Shown here in pieces: positions 40,381 through 48,413 of a stretch of 64,000 bases of DNA (positions are counted from its first letter, which is position 1; the number at the start of each line of letters is the position of its first letter). The notes below the pieces were generated by a model. The model was not told the origin of the DNA and did not search any database. It was given only the letters and a program-made list of their open reading frames with translations. Source of the stretch: Streptomyces sp. NRRL F-2580 (GTDB taxonomy: Bacteria > Actinomycetota > Actinomycetes > Streptomycetales > Streptomycetaceae); NCBI RefSeq assembly GCF_000720115.1, contig NZ_JOIR01000031.1, positions 1 to 64,000 on the forward strand, given 5' to 3'. Made by a program: the position numbers and the translations under genes.

Positions 40381-40989
40381 ATGCCCCGCGCCCAGTGGGT
40401 CGTCGCCTCGCTGACGGTGGCTCTGTTGTCCACCGGCATCGTGGTGTTGCAACGGACCGAGGGCGCCAAGCCCGCCGCCGTGACCACCGACGACGCACTG
40501 CCCTCGCGGGCGCTGGGGCTGTCCGGGCACCGCCGGCTCGTGCGGGAGCTGGAACAGTCCGGGGAGTCCGGGCCGCACACCCCCGGCCGCGGAGAGCGGT
40601 CGCCGAGGACCGCAGCGGGGCCGCTGCGAACGGTCACGGGACCCCTGCGGGCCGCGCGGCCGCTGCGGTTGCGCATCCCCAGCCTGGGCGTCGACGTGCC
40701 GCTCACCGGCGACCGCGACGAGGTCGTCTGGGACACCGACGGTCCCGCACCCGGGGCGGCCGGGACGGCCGTGGTCACCGCGGAGGGGCTGCGCCTCGGC
40801 GAGCTGCGGCGGGGCCGGACCATCGAGATCCCGCGCGCGGACAGCCGTACGGCCGTGTTCACCGTCGTACGGGTCTCCCCCGGCGGGGCCACCGCCCGGG
40901 AGGATCCGGTCGGGCGGCCCCAACTGCGGCTGCTCAGTGGCGAGACCGCCGTGCTGGCCCGGCTGACCGGGCAGCGCCGCACCCACTGA
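40381..40989 (+). CDS. Degenerate class F sortase-like protein
   Basis: A 202-residue protein; the ATG at 40381 follows AGGAGGG. An N-terminal membrane segment (~6-23) is followed by a linker and a sortase-F-like beta domain: RLRIPSLGVDVPLTGDRDEV, WDTDGPAPGAAGTAVVT and LGELRRGRTIEIPRADSRTA. In active class F sortases the His lies in VxGHVD after GTAV and the Cys in LxTC near the end. Here these positions read VTAEGLRLGE and LRLLSGETA. Both catalytic residues are missing, so transpeptidation is not expected. It could be a structural or regulatory relic. Confidence 0.65.
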   Translation: MPRAQWVVASLTVALLSTGIVVLQRTEGAKPAAVTTDDALPSRALGLSGHRRLVRELEQSGESGPHTPGRGERSPRTAAGPLRTVTGPLRAARPLRLRIPSLGVDVPLTGDRDEVVWDTDGPAPGAAGTAVVTAEGLRLGELRRGRTIEIPRADSRTAVFTVVRVSPGGATAREDPVGRPQLRLLSGETAVLARLTGQRRTH

Positions 40990-41036
40990 CCTGACCCCGC
41001 GATCCGGCGGTCCGGCGCGGCCGCACCCCCAACCCG

Positions 41037-41067
41037 CCCCCCACGGCCGTCCGTCAGCCGTGGGGGG
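41037..41067 (+). terminator. Terminator after the sortase-like gene
   Basis: An 11-bp stem CCCCCCACGGC / GCCGTGGGGGG with a 9-nt loop, then TGTCTTCG. Confidence 0.75.
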
Positions 41068-41142
41068 TGTCTTCGTCCCCCGGTCGGGGGCTTCTTGGGA
41101 CCTGTCGGGGAGTCGCCCGGCGTGGCGGGGCACACCCCTCGC

Positions 41143-41502
41143 ATGAGCGGGAGGCGACGCGCACGTACGGCACTGACCCGGGCCCTGACCGCGGCCTGTG
41201 TCGTGCTGCTGTGCGTGTTCGGCGCCGGCCCGGCCGGGGCCGCGGCCGCCGAGTCCCGCCCCGCCTCCGTGGCGCCCTCCGAGCCCGGCGAACCGGGCGA
41301 GGGCCAGTCCGATCCGGCCGCTGACCCGGAGGCACGGGCGGCCGTACGGACCATCGCGCGCGGGCTGCCCGGCGTACGGCGGGTCACCCTTGCGGTGTTT
41401 CACGTGAAACACCCGGACGCGCCGCCGTGCGGGCCGGCCGCGGAGACGGCCGAACCGGCCCTGTCCCTGCGGACGGTGCGGAGTGTGGTCCTGCGCTGCT
41501 GA
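41143..41502 (+). CDS. Small secreted protein whose coding sequence carries parS
   Basis: A 119-residue protein with an ATG at 41143. The signal peptide is ALTRALTAACVVLLCVFGAG plus PAGAAA. The mature part is short, acidic and Pro-rich, then has ARGLPGVRRVTLAVFHVKHP and two or three Cys at the end. The residues FHVKH are encoded by the parS site itself. No family is recognised. Weak ribosome binding lowers certainty about the start. Confidence 0.6.
   Translation: MSGRRRARTALTRALTAACVVLLCVFGAGPAGAAAAESRPASVAPSEPGEPGEGQSDPAADPEARAAVRTIARGLPGVRRVTLAVFHVKHPDAPPCGPAAETAEPALSLRTVRSVVLRC
41396..41411. other. parS site (ParB binding)
   Basis: A perfect 16-bp parS palindrome TGTTTCACGTGAAACA, extended by one further matched base on each side. 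It lies within the small secreted-protein gene. Streptomyces chromosomes carry about twenty such sites, clustered round oriC, where ParB loads to organise and segregate the chromosome. Confidence 0.95.
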
Positions 41503-41602
41503 GCGGGCCGAGGAGGTGTCAGCCCCCTCCGGCAGGACATCCCCCGGGACACCCCCGGTCGCAGCGCAGCCCCCACCCCCCTGAGCACCGTGAGGTTCCG
41601 CC

Positions 41603-41782
41603 ATGCCCCTCGACCCGTACACCGCCCTGAACGCCATGCTCCGCGCCGAGGTCACGCGATTCACCCCACCGGTCCGCAAGGCCGAGCCGACCGAGCCACC
41701 GAAGGCCCAGGCCGTGGCCGTCGCCGTCGAATCCGAGAGTGAACCGCAGCAGACGGCCACGGCCGCCGACTCGGCCGCGTAA
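41603..41782 (+). CDS. Small protein of unknown function
   Basis: A 59-residue frame from ATG 41603 (GTGAGG 7 bases upstream) to TAA 41780-41782, followed 8 bases later by a strong terminator. The N-terminus MPLDPYTALNAMLRAEVTRF looks helical, and the rest is rich in Ala, Glu, Pro and Thr. Size, ribosome binding site, codon bias and terminator all support a real gene. No family is recognised. Confidence 0.6.
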   Translation: MPLDPYTALNAMLRAEVTRFTPPVRKAEPTEPPKAQAVAVAVESESEPQQTATAADSAA

Positions 41783-41790
41783 GGGCGACC

Positions 41791-41831
41791 CGAGGCGCCC
41801 GCAGGACCGGTGCGGTCCTGCGGGCGCCTCG
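41791..41831 (+). terminator. Strong terminator hairpin
   Basis: An 18-bp perfect stem (arms 41791-41808 and 41814-41831) beginning CGAGGCGCCCGCAGGACC with a 5-nt loop. It lies between the small + gene and the convergent membrane-protein gene. Confidence 0.9.
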
Positions 41832-41865
41832 GTCCGGGCGCTGCTCCGCGTCTCGGGTCCAGGCG

Positions 41866-42273
41866 TCAGTTCTCGCGCTGGTAGTAGCGGTAGTAGGCTG
41901 CCAGGCCGACGCCTAGGCCGACGAAGAGGCCGATGACGGTGGAGCGGAGCACGGACTCGTTGGTGAGGCTGTGCAGGTAGCCCGCGGCGATGCCGAGAAA
42001 GACGCCGTACGAGGCGGCGTGGACCTCGCGCCTGAGGCGGGGGCCGATCCGGGCCAGGGCGAACAAGATCCCGGCGAACAGCACGCCGCACAGGATCCCG
42101 TAGAAGACGTTGCCCGCGTCCACCGGACCCGTCTGGCGCTGGATGAAGGCGGCCCATACGCCGTACACGAGTCCGGCGAGCAGGGGTCGCGCGTAGGCGC
42201 TCCTGCTCAGGTGGGCCATGTCCGCCGACTGCCAGGGCTGCCGCCCGGGGGCGGTGGGTGCCGCATGTGCCAT
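41866..42273 (-). CDS. Small membrane protein with four segments
   Basis: A 135-residue protein; the start at 42273 follows GAGGAG, better than the upstream in-frame ATG at 42336. Hydrophobic segments are ARPLLAGLVYGVWAAFIQ, VFYGILCGVLFAGILFALAR, AASYGVFLGIAAGYLHSL and STVIGLFVGLGVGLAAYY. It ends in a Tyr-rich YYRYYQREN. No family is recognised; it resembles small actinobacterial membrane proteins of unknown role. Confidence 0.75.
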   Translation of the reverse strand: MAHAAPTAPGRQPWQSADMAHLSRSAYARPLLAGLVYGVWAAFIQRQTGPVDAGNVFYGILCGVLFAGILFALARIGPRLRREVHAASYGVFLGIAAGYLHSLTNESVLRSTVIGLFVGLGVGLAAYYRYYQREN

Positions 42274-42339
42274 GACGGGCTCCTCTCTCCCATCCTCCAG
42301 GGCACACCCGCCACCCCGGACCGGCAAGTGGATCAACGG

Positions 42340-42738
42340 TCAGGGCGTGCGCACCGCGACGGCGTCGATCTCGAAGAGCATGCCGGGCAGGGCCAGTGCG
42401 GCCACCCCGATCAGGGTCTGGGCGGGCAGCTCGGTGCCCCAGGTGGCGTGGAGCTGCTTCAGGAGGACCTCCAGCTTCCGCTGGTCGTGGTCGACGACGT
42501 AGGTGCCGATGCGGACGACGTCGGCGGGGCCGAGGCCGACGGCCTCAAGGGCGGTCCGGAGGTTGGCGAAGGCCCGCTCGACCTGGTCGGCGAAGTCCTC
42601 GGAGACGACGTGGCCGCTCGCGTCGGAGCCGTACTGGCCGGCTATGAAGACCTGCTCGCCGGGGGCGGAGACGATGTGGCTGTAGCCGTAGTCGGTCGGG
42701 GTGTGGAGTCCTGCCGGGTTGATGATGCTGCGCGTCAT
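42340..42738 (-). CDS. RidA (YjgF/YER057c/UK114) family protein
   Basis: A 132-residue protein with an ATG at 42738. RidA pattern: SHIVSAPGEQVFIAGQYGSD, then FADQVERAFANLRTALEAVG, VVRIGTYVVDH and LPAQTLIGVAALALPGMLFE. The canonical substrate-binding Arg near the C-terminus (PARS/TCV) is not present (LPAQTLIGV), so imine deaminase activity is uncertain; it may be a Rid-subgroup member with another function. It is encoded just downstream of the Rrf2 regulator on the same strand. Confidence 0.85.
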   Translation of the reverse strand: MTRSIINPAGLHTPTDYGYSHIVSAPGEQVFIAGQYGSDASGHVVSEDFADQVERAFANLRTALEAVGLGPADVVRIGTYVVDHDQRKLEVLLKQLHATWGTELPAQTLIGVAALALPGMLFEIDAVAVRTP

Positions 42739-42827
42739 GCCGAGCTCCCTGGTTCCGTTTCCGTTTCCGAACGTGCGGGGCGGTGCGGTGGTGCGGTGGC
42801 TGCGGTGGTGCGGTGGCTGCGGTGTCG

Positions 42828-43307
42828 CTACGGCGCGGCGAGCCAGGCGCGGAGCCGGGCCGGGGCCCCGGGGGCCTGCCGCTCGGCCTGCTGCCGGATC
42901 TCGTCGAGGTTCTGGGCGGCGAGGGCCTTGCGCCAGGCCAGTTCGGCCCGGGCCATAGCGTGCGCGATGGCGCAGTCGGCGGCATCGGCCGCCGGGGCGC
43001 CGGCACCGGGACCCTGCTGCCGGATCTCCGCGCACCGGAAGGCCTCCTCGGGCCCCTCGACGGCGGCGACCACGTCCATGAGCGAGACGGCGGCGAGCGG
43101 GCGGGCCAGCTTGAAGCCGCCCCGGGGGCCGGGGGCGGAGGTGACGATGCCCGCCCGGGCGAGCGCCTGCAGCTGCTTGTTGAGGTAGGCGGCGGGCAGG
43201 TCGTGCCACGCGGCCAGCCGCGCTGCCGAAACAGCCCGGTCCGGGCCGCTCCAGGCCAGGTTGACGCAGCTGTGCAGCGCCCACTCGACGCCCTCGCTCA
43301 TCTTCAT
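42828..43307 (-). CDS. Rrf2 family transcriptional regulator
   Basis: A 159-residue regulator with an ATG at 43307 (ATG 43301 is possible). It begins KMSEGVEWALHSCVNLAWSG, with the Rrf2 winged helix SAARLAAWHDLPAAYLNKQL then GIVTSAPGPRGGFKLARPLA. Three Cys are found at the end of the dimerisation helix region (HSC near the N-terminus, FRCAEI, DCAIAH), but not in the classic spacing for an Fe-S cluster. It probably regulates the RidA gene and the divergent membrane-protein gene through the palindrome at 43311-43329. Confidence 0.88.
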   Translation of the reverse strand: MKMSEGVEWALHSCVNLAWSGPDRAVSAARLAAWHDLPAAYLNKQLQALARAGIVTSAPGPRGGFKLARPLAAVSLMDVVAAVEGPEEAFRCAEIRQQGPGAGAPAADAADCAIAHAMARAELAWRKALAAQNLDEIRQQAERQAPGAPARLRAWLAAP

Positions 43308-43310
43308 AAT

Positions 43311-43329
43311 CTGGATATTAGATATCCAG
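43311..43329. promoter_or_regulatory. Rrf2 operator palindrome
   Basis: CTGGATAT-TAG-ATATCCAG, a perfect 8-bp inverted repeat, lies 4 bases from the Rrf2 start and 22 bases from the divergent gene start. Its AT-rich centre is striking in this GC-rich DNA. Similar ATATC-centred palindromes are bound by NsrR/RsrR-type Rrf2 proteins. Autoregulation is the likely use. Confidence 0.7.
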
Positions 43330-43350
43330 GATCTCGAAGGCAAGGATGCC

Positions 43351-44253
43351 GTGCCGCCGGACGGCCGACCCCCAACCGCAGCAACACCGCTCGCGCCCGG
43401 GCCCGCACCCGCTTTCCCTGATGACGTGCGCACCATCCTGTCGGCGGTACTGATCGCGCTCGTGGCCCTCCTGGTGCCCGCGAGCGCCGTCGCGTACTGG
43501 GCGGACCACGAGCTCGGCAACGCCGACCGCTACACCGCCGCCATGTCCCCGCTCGCCGCGAACCCCGCCGTCCAGGAAGTCGTCGTCACCCAGGTCACCC
43601 GCGCCCTCGCCGGGCAGATCGACGCGGGTCCCTTCCAGATGGGCGTGGACGCGCTGCTGAGCGAGGCCCTGCATTCCTTCGCGGGCACCCCCGCCTACCA
43701 GACGGCCTGGGACGCGGCCAACCGCGCCGCCCACGCCGCCTTCCTCGACGCTCTCACCACCGGCCACGGCGACGCCGTCACCATCGACCTCGCGCCCGTC
43801 ATAGCCCAGGTCAAGGGCGAACTCGTCGAGGGCGGCGTGCCCTTCGCCGACCGCATCCCGGTGACGCATCTGTCCGTGAAGGTCATGGAGTACGACGACC
43901 TCGGCGCCCTCCGGGAGGGTTTCCACATGCTGCAGTTCGCCGGCGTCTGGCTGCCCGTGCTGACCCTGGTCCTGGCCGCGGCCGCCATCGCGGTCGCCGT
44001 CCACCGCAGGCGCGCCCTGATGGCAACCGGACTCGGGCTCGCGGTCGGGGCGGGTCTGCTGTGGCTCACGGTGGAGGTGTGCCGCCGGCTCACCCTGGAC
44101 GACCTGCCCGCCGACATCGACCGGCCCGCCGCCGGAGCCGTGTACGACGCCCTCACCGCGTTCCTGCGCACCACCGCCTGGGTGGTGCTGGTGATCGGGC
44201 TCACCGCCGCACTGGCCGCATGGGTGATGGGCCGGCTGCGCCGCACCCCATAA
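43351..44253 (+). CDS. Membrane protein of unknown function
   Basis: A 300-residue protein; the GTG at 43351 has AAGGCAAGGA upstream. One segment lies near the N-terminus (ILSAVLIALVALLVPASAVA). A ~140-residue extracytoplasmic region follows (ANPAVQEVVVTQVTRALAGQ, VTIDLAPVIAQVKGELVEGG). Three more segments lie at the end (VLTLVLAAAAIAVAVH, ATGLGLAVGAGLLWLTVEVC, WVVLVIGLTAALAAWVMGRL). This layout is common among actinobacterial integral membrane proteins of unknown role. It is probably controlled by the adjacent Rrf2 palindrome. Confidence 0.8.
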   Translation: MPPDGRPPTAATPLAPGPAPAFPDDVRTILSAVLIALVALLVPASAVAYWADHELGNADRYTAAMSPLAANPAVQEVVVTQVTRALAGQIDAGPFQMGVDALLSEALHSFAGTPAYQTAWDAANRAAHAAFLDALTTGHGDAVTIDLAPVIAQVKGELVEGGVPFADRIPVTHLSVKVMEYDDLGALREGFHMLQFAGVWLPVLTLVLAAAAIAVAVHRRRALMATGLGLAVGAGLLWLTVEVCRRLTLDDLPADIDRPAAGAVYDALTAFLRTTAWVVLVIGLTAALAAWVMGRLRRTP

Positions 44254-44333
44254 GCTCGGAAGGTACCAACACACGCAGAACGACGCAGAAGAGCCCAGAA
44301 GAACCGATTCGCGAGCGGCGGCACGGAAGCGGG

Positions 44334-46328
44334 ATGAGCACCGAACGCACCGAACACATATCGTCCCGGCGAGCCCGGCACCATCCGCTCGCTCCCCCCG
44401 CGTGGCTGCTCAACGGGCTGAAGCCCAGTTCCGCCCCGATCCCCTGGGCCGCCGTGGCGCGCGCCGCGGTCGCCCTGGCCACCCCGCTCGCCGTGGGCTT
44501 CGCCCTGGACGAGCCCGAATACGGGGCGCTCGCCTCCATGGGCGCCCTGGCCGGAGTCATCGGCGACACCGCCGACGCCTACCGGATGCGGGTCCTGAAC
44601 ATCGCCGTCCCGCAGCTCTTCGGCGCCGTCGGCGTGGCCCTGGGCACCCTGGTCTACGGGCACGGCTGGCTGGCCGTCGGCGCCCTCACCCTGATCGCCC
44701 TGGTCTCCGGGATGATCTCCTCCATCGGCACGGTCGCCTCCGTGTCCGGGCTGCTCCTCCTGCTCAACGCCGTCATCGGCGCCGGACTCCCGCTCCCCCA
44801 GCCCTGGTGGACGGCCCCGCTGCTGCTGGGCGCGGGCGGACTGTTCGTGCTCGCGCTGACCCTGCTGGGCTGGCCGCTGCGCGGCCGGCAGCCGGAGCGC
44901 ACCGCCGTGGCCGACACCTACCGGGCACTGGCCACCGCCCTGGAGGCCGCCGGCGGGCCCGGCGCCCTCTACGACGAACGCCGCCAGCAGGTCACCCACG
45001 CCATCAACCACGCCTACGACCTCGTGCTCGGCCGCCGGGCCCGGGTGCACGGCCGCAGCCCCTCGCTCGTGCGGATGCTGGCCCACCTCAACGTCGTGAT
45101 CCCGCTGGTGGAGGCCGCTCCCGCCGCACACCTGCGCGGCAGGCCGCTGCCGCCCGAGATCCCGGCGGCCGTACGGGACCTGGCCGACGCCATCGAGGAG
45201 GGCCGCACCGGAACCCCGGTCCTGGAACTGCCCGCCGCGCACACCCCGGCCGAGCGGGCCGTCGACGCGGCCCTGCGCCATGCCGCGAAGATCGTGTACC
45301 TCGCCGAACCCGACCTGCACAACGTGGACGACCGCCTCGGCCGGCCCGCCGCCCTGCGCGTGCGGGCCCGGCGGGCGGTGCGCGACATGATGTTCTCCGA
45401 GGCCTCCTGGCGGTACGGGCTACGGCTCGCGCTGTGCATCGGGCTCGCGCAGTCACTCGTCTCGGTGATCGAGGTCGAGCGCTCCTACTGGGTCGCGCTG
45501 ACCGTCACCTTCGTCCTCAAGCCCGACTTCGGCTCGGTGTTCTCCCGGGCCGTGCTGCGCGCGGTCGGCACCGCCGGCGGCCTCGTCATCGCGGCCGCCG
45601 TGCTCGCCGAGGTACCGCGCGGCTGGTGGGACGTACCGGTGCTCATGGTGCTCGCCGCCCTGATCCCCGCCTTCTCCGTCAAGGGGTACGCCTTCCAGAC
45701 CGCCGCGATCACGCCGGTGATCCTGCTGCTCTCCGACCTCCTCAACCACCAGGGCTTCGACCTGATCCGCCCCCGGCTGCTGGACAGCCTGATCGGCTGC
45801 GCCATCACCCTCGTCGCGGGATACCTGCTGTGGCCCGAGAGCTGGCACACGCGGATCGGGGACCGGCTCGCCGACACCGTGGACGACGCCGCGCGCTACG
45901 TGGAACGGGCCTTCGCCCCGCTCCCGGACGAGGCCGCGCACGCGGCGGCGCGCACCGCCCGCCTCCAGGCCCGGCGGCGCATCTACCGCGACCTGTCGGG
46001 TGTGCGCAACGAGTTCCAGCGGGCGCTGACCGAGCCGCCGCCGACGGGGGCGCGGGCCGCCGCCTGGTGGCCGCTGGTCGTCGCCGTCGAGCGGATCGTG
46101 GACGCGACCACCGCCGCGCGCGTCCGCGTCAACCACGGCGCGGCGCCGCCCGACCCGGACGAAGTGCAGGAGATCGCCTCCCGGCTGCGCGACCTGGCCG
46201 AGCGGGTCCGCAGCAGCACCCTCCCGGAACGCGTCGAGGCGGAGCCCCCGGGCGGGACGTCGAGCGTCCTGGCCCCCGTCCACCAGGAGGTCGCGGCGGC
46301 CCGCGCCATCGCCCGGCCGGAGGCCTGA
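44334..46328 (+). CDS. FUSC-family membrane transporter (aromatic acid exporter-like)
   Basis: A 664-residue protein; the ATG at 44334 follows GGAAGCGGG. It has two membrane bundles. The first (~40-175) has AAVARAAVALATPLAVGFAL and ALASMGALAGVIGDTADAYR. The second (~370-500) has LRLALCIGLAQSLVSVIEVE, RSYWVALTVTFVLKPDFGSV and IGCAITLVAGYLLWPESW. The WVALTVTFVLKPD element is the FUSC signature. Soluble helical domains follow each bundle. Members export aromatic carboxylic acids or fusaric acid; the substrate here is unknown. Confidence 0.88.
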   Translation: MSTERTEHISSRRARHHPLAPPAWLLNGLKPSSAPIPWAAVARAAVALATPLAVGFALDEPEYGALASMGALAGVIGDTADAYRMRVLNIAVPQLFGAVGVALGTLVYGHGWLAVGALTLIALVSGMISSIGTVASVSGLLLLLNAVIGAGLPLPQPWWTAPLLLGAGGLFVLALTLLGWPLRGRQPERTAVADTYRALATALEAAGGPGALYDERRQQVTHAINHAYDLVLGRRARVHGRSPSLVRMLAHLNVVIPLVEAAPAAHLRGRPLPPEIPAAVRDLADAIEEGRTGTPVLELPAAHTPAERAVDAALRHAAKIVYLAEPDLHNVDDRLGRPAALRVRARRAVRDMMFSEASWRYGLRLALCIGLAQSLVSVIEVERSYWVALTVTFVLKPDFGSVFSRAVLRAVGTAGGLVIAAAVLAEVPRGWWDVPVLMVLAALIPAFSVKGYAFQTAAITPVILLLSDLLNHQGFDLIRPRLLDSLIGCAITLVAGYLLWPESWHTRIGDRLADTVDDAARYVERAFAPLPDEAAHAAARTARLQARRRIYRDLSGVRNEFQRALTEPPPTGARAAAWWPLVVAVERIVDATTAARVRVNHGAAPPDPDEVQEIASRLRDLAERVRSSTLPERVEAEPPGGTSSVLAPVHQEVAAARAIARPEA

Positions 46329-46392
46329 CCCCCGGTCCCCCGGATGGGCCTGAGTCCGGGCCGGGAACCGCCCGGCGGGAGAGCATCGGAAC

Positions 46393-47094
46393 ATGCACCG
46401 CGCCCCGGCCGTGATCGTCCTCGCCGTCCTCCTGACGGGGTGCGCCGATGTGGAGGGACTGAAGAACGAGGGCGACCTCGGCACGGTGCACGCACCGCTG
46501 AGCCTGTGGAAGGACATCCGCCCCGACCCGCCGGCGCCGGACCAGAAACCGGGCACAGCCGCCGTGGTGCCCGGTCTCCCCAAGGTGGCGGGCCTGAGCA
46601 TGCGCGGGGTGAACGCGCTGGACGTCGTACGCGCCGACATCACCTCCGCCACCGAACAGGACGGCGGGACCGGCCGGCTCGTCGACCCCCGGGCCGTCCA
46701 GCGGCTCGCGCTCTGCACACAGGCTGTGGACGGCGGGCCCGACTGCCCGGTGCGCCCCGCGGTCCTGCACGACCTGACGGGCAACGGCCGGGAGGAACTG
46801 ATCACCGCACTGGACATCGACGGCCGGCTCAGCGAACTGCGCGTCTACACCGTCCAGGACGACGGGAGGATCGCCCGGATCCTGTCCCGGCCGGCGGTGC
46901 TGGAGGGCGTGGAGGTGGCCGCCGAACACCTCGCGGTCCGCGAACCGACGTCGAACCCCACGTACGTCGCCGTCTCCGATTACGTGTGGGACCCGAAGGC
47001 CGGGATCATGAACCTCTCCCAGCTCACGCTCGACGACTGCCCGTCCCTGACCGGTGTCCCGCTCAGCCCGGACGGGCAGCGATGCACGCGCTGA
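46393..47094 (+). CDS. Lipoprotein coupled to a histidine kinase
   Basis: A 233-residue protein; the ATG at 46393 has GGGAGAG upstream. The signal ends in the lipobox LLTGC (Cys17). The mature part includes RPAVLHDLTGNGREELITAL, an FG-GAP/EF-like Asp-rich loop, then GRIARILSRPAVLEGVEVAA. Its 3' end overlaps the kinase gene by 13 bases. Lipoproteins beside sensor kinases (such as CseA with CseC) modulate kinase signalling, so the same is likely here, but direct homology to CseA is not claimed. Confidence 0.8.
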   Translation: MHRAPAVIVLAVLLTGCADVEGLKNEGDLGTVHAPLSLWKDIRPDPPAPDQKPGTAAVVPGLPKVAGLSMRGVNALDVVRADITSATEQDGGTGRLVDPRAVQRLALCTQAVDGGPDCPVRPAVLHDLTGNGREELITALDIDGRLSELRVYTVQDDGRIARILSRPAVLEGVEVAAEHLAVREPTSNPTYVAVSDYVWDPKAGIMNLSQLTLDDCPSLTGVPLSPDGQRCTR

Positions 47095-48350
47095 GCAGCC
47101 TCCGCTGGAAGATCGCCCTGACCACCACGATGGTGTGCTGCATGGTCGCCGCCGTGCTGGGGATCCTGGTGCACAACGTGGTCGCCGAGCAGATCGTCGG
47201 CGCGGTCCGCAAGGACGCGGACACGGCCCTGGAGCACGCCCTCAGCCACTACGAGTACGGCACCACGCACGGCGACGTGAACGCCGTCCTCGACCCGCCC
47301 CAGCTCCCCGCGCTGCTGCGAGAACTCGTCGCCCGCGGCGCCACCGGCAGCATGGTCGGCTCGTACGACGGCAAGCCCGTCATGTGGGCCGCCGCCCCTG
47401 CCGACGAACAGGCACTCGCCGTCTGGATCCCGTTCCAGAACACCCGCAGCCGACTGCGGGACATCGACACCGCGATCCTCGCCTCCGCCGCGCTCGCCGC
47501 CGGTGTGGTGGCGCTGGCCGGCCTCTTCCTCGCCGACCGGATCAGCCGGCGGCTCGCGACCACCGCCGCCGTGGCCCGCAGGATCAGCGCCGGGGACCTG
47601 GACGCCCGGGTGGGCTTCCCCTCCCGCGCGGACGACCGACGGCAGGGCCGCCGCTCCCGGGACCGGGACGAGGTGCGGGACGTGGCGCAGGCGCTGGACT
47701 CGATGGCCGGCTCGCTCCAGGACCGGCTGGAGGCGGAGAAGCGCTTCACGGCCGACGTCGCGCACGAGCTGCGGACCCCGCTCACCGGCTCGCTGGCCGC
47801 GGCGGCGCTGCTGCCGGAGGGCCGCCCCAAGGAGATGATCAACGACCGGCTGAAGGCCCTGCACCTGCTGACCGAGGACCTGCTGGAGATCTCCCGGCTG
47901 GACTCGGGCGTGGAACGGGCCGATCTGGCCCGCGTGGAACTCGGCCGGGCCGTGGAGCGGGCCGTCGCCGGGGCCGGGCCCACCGCCTCGGTGCGGATCG
48001 TCCGGGACGCCGTGGTCCTCACCGACCGGCGGAGGCTGGACCGGATCCTGGCCAATCTGCTCGCCAACGCCCACAAGCACGGCCGGCCGCCGGTCGAGGT
48101 GACCGTGGAGGGGCCGGTGGTGACGGTTCGCGACCACGGGCCCGGCTACCCGCCCGAGCTGATCGAGCAGGGCCCGCAGAGGTTCCGGACCGGAGACCCG
48201 GGCCGCGGACGCGGCCACGGGCTGGGGCTCACGATCGTGGCCGGACAGGCGGCGGTCCTGGAGATCACGCTGAGCTTCGCCAACGCGCCCGACGGGGGCG
48301 CGCTGACGACGCTCGCGCTCCCGGTCGGGCGGCTGCCGAACGGCAGTTGA
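47082..48350 (+). CDS. Sensor histidine kinase without adjacent response regulator
   Basis: A 422-residue kinase; the ATG at 47082 lies inside the lipoprotein gene end. The layout is TM1 (TTTMVCCMVAAVLGILVHNV), a ~105-residue sensor domain, TM2 (ILASAALAAGVVALAGLFLA), HAMP (RISAGDLDARVGF), H-box (FTADVAHELRTPLTG), N-box (NLLANAHKHGRPP), G1 (VRDHGPGYPPEL) and G2 (GRGHGLGLTIVAG). All phosphotransfer residues are present. No response regulator gene occurs on either side (FUSC upstream, PhoX downstream), so it is an orphan kinase that must use a distant partner. Confidence 0.9.
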   Translation: MHALSSLRWKIALTTTMVCCMVAAVLGILVHNVVAEQIVGAVRKDADTALEHALSHYEYGTTHGDVNAVLDPPQLPALLRELVARGATGSMVGSYDGKPVMWAAAPADEQALAVWIPFQNTRSRLRDIDTAILASAALAAGVVALAGLFLADRISRRLATTAAVARRISAGDLDARVGFPSRADDRRQGRRSRDRDEVRDVAQALDSMAGSLQDRLEAEKRFTADVAHELRTPLTGSLAAAALLPEGRPKEMINDRLKALHLLTEDLLEISRLDSGVERADLARVELGRAVERAVAGAGPTASVRIVRDAVVLTDRRRLDRILANLLANAHKHGRPPVEVTVEGPVVTVRDHGPGYPPELIEQGPQRFRTGDPGRGRGHGLGLTIVAGQAAVLEITLSFANAPDGGALTTLALPVGRLPNGS

Positions 48351-48364
48351 CCGGGCCGGGCGGA

Positions 48365-48380
48365 TGTTTCACGTGAAACA
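48365..48380. other. parS site (ParB binding)
   Basis: A second perfect TGTTTCACGTGAAACA, in the 63-base gap between the convergent kinase and PhoX genes and 6,969 bases from the first site. Two perfect sites in one window point to the origin-proximal region. Confidence 0.95.
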
Positions 48381-48413
48381 CGCCTCACGCGGACCATCCG
48401 CCCAACCACCGGA

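Noticed and set aside
40065..41760. Long minus-strand open frames opposite the sortase-like gene
   Set aside because: They cross terminators, the parS site and two + genes with good ribosome binding sites; shadow frames.
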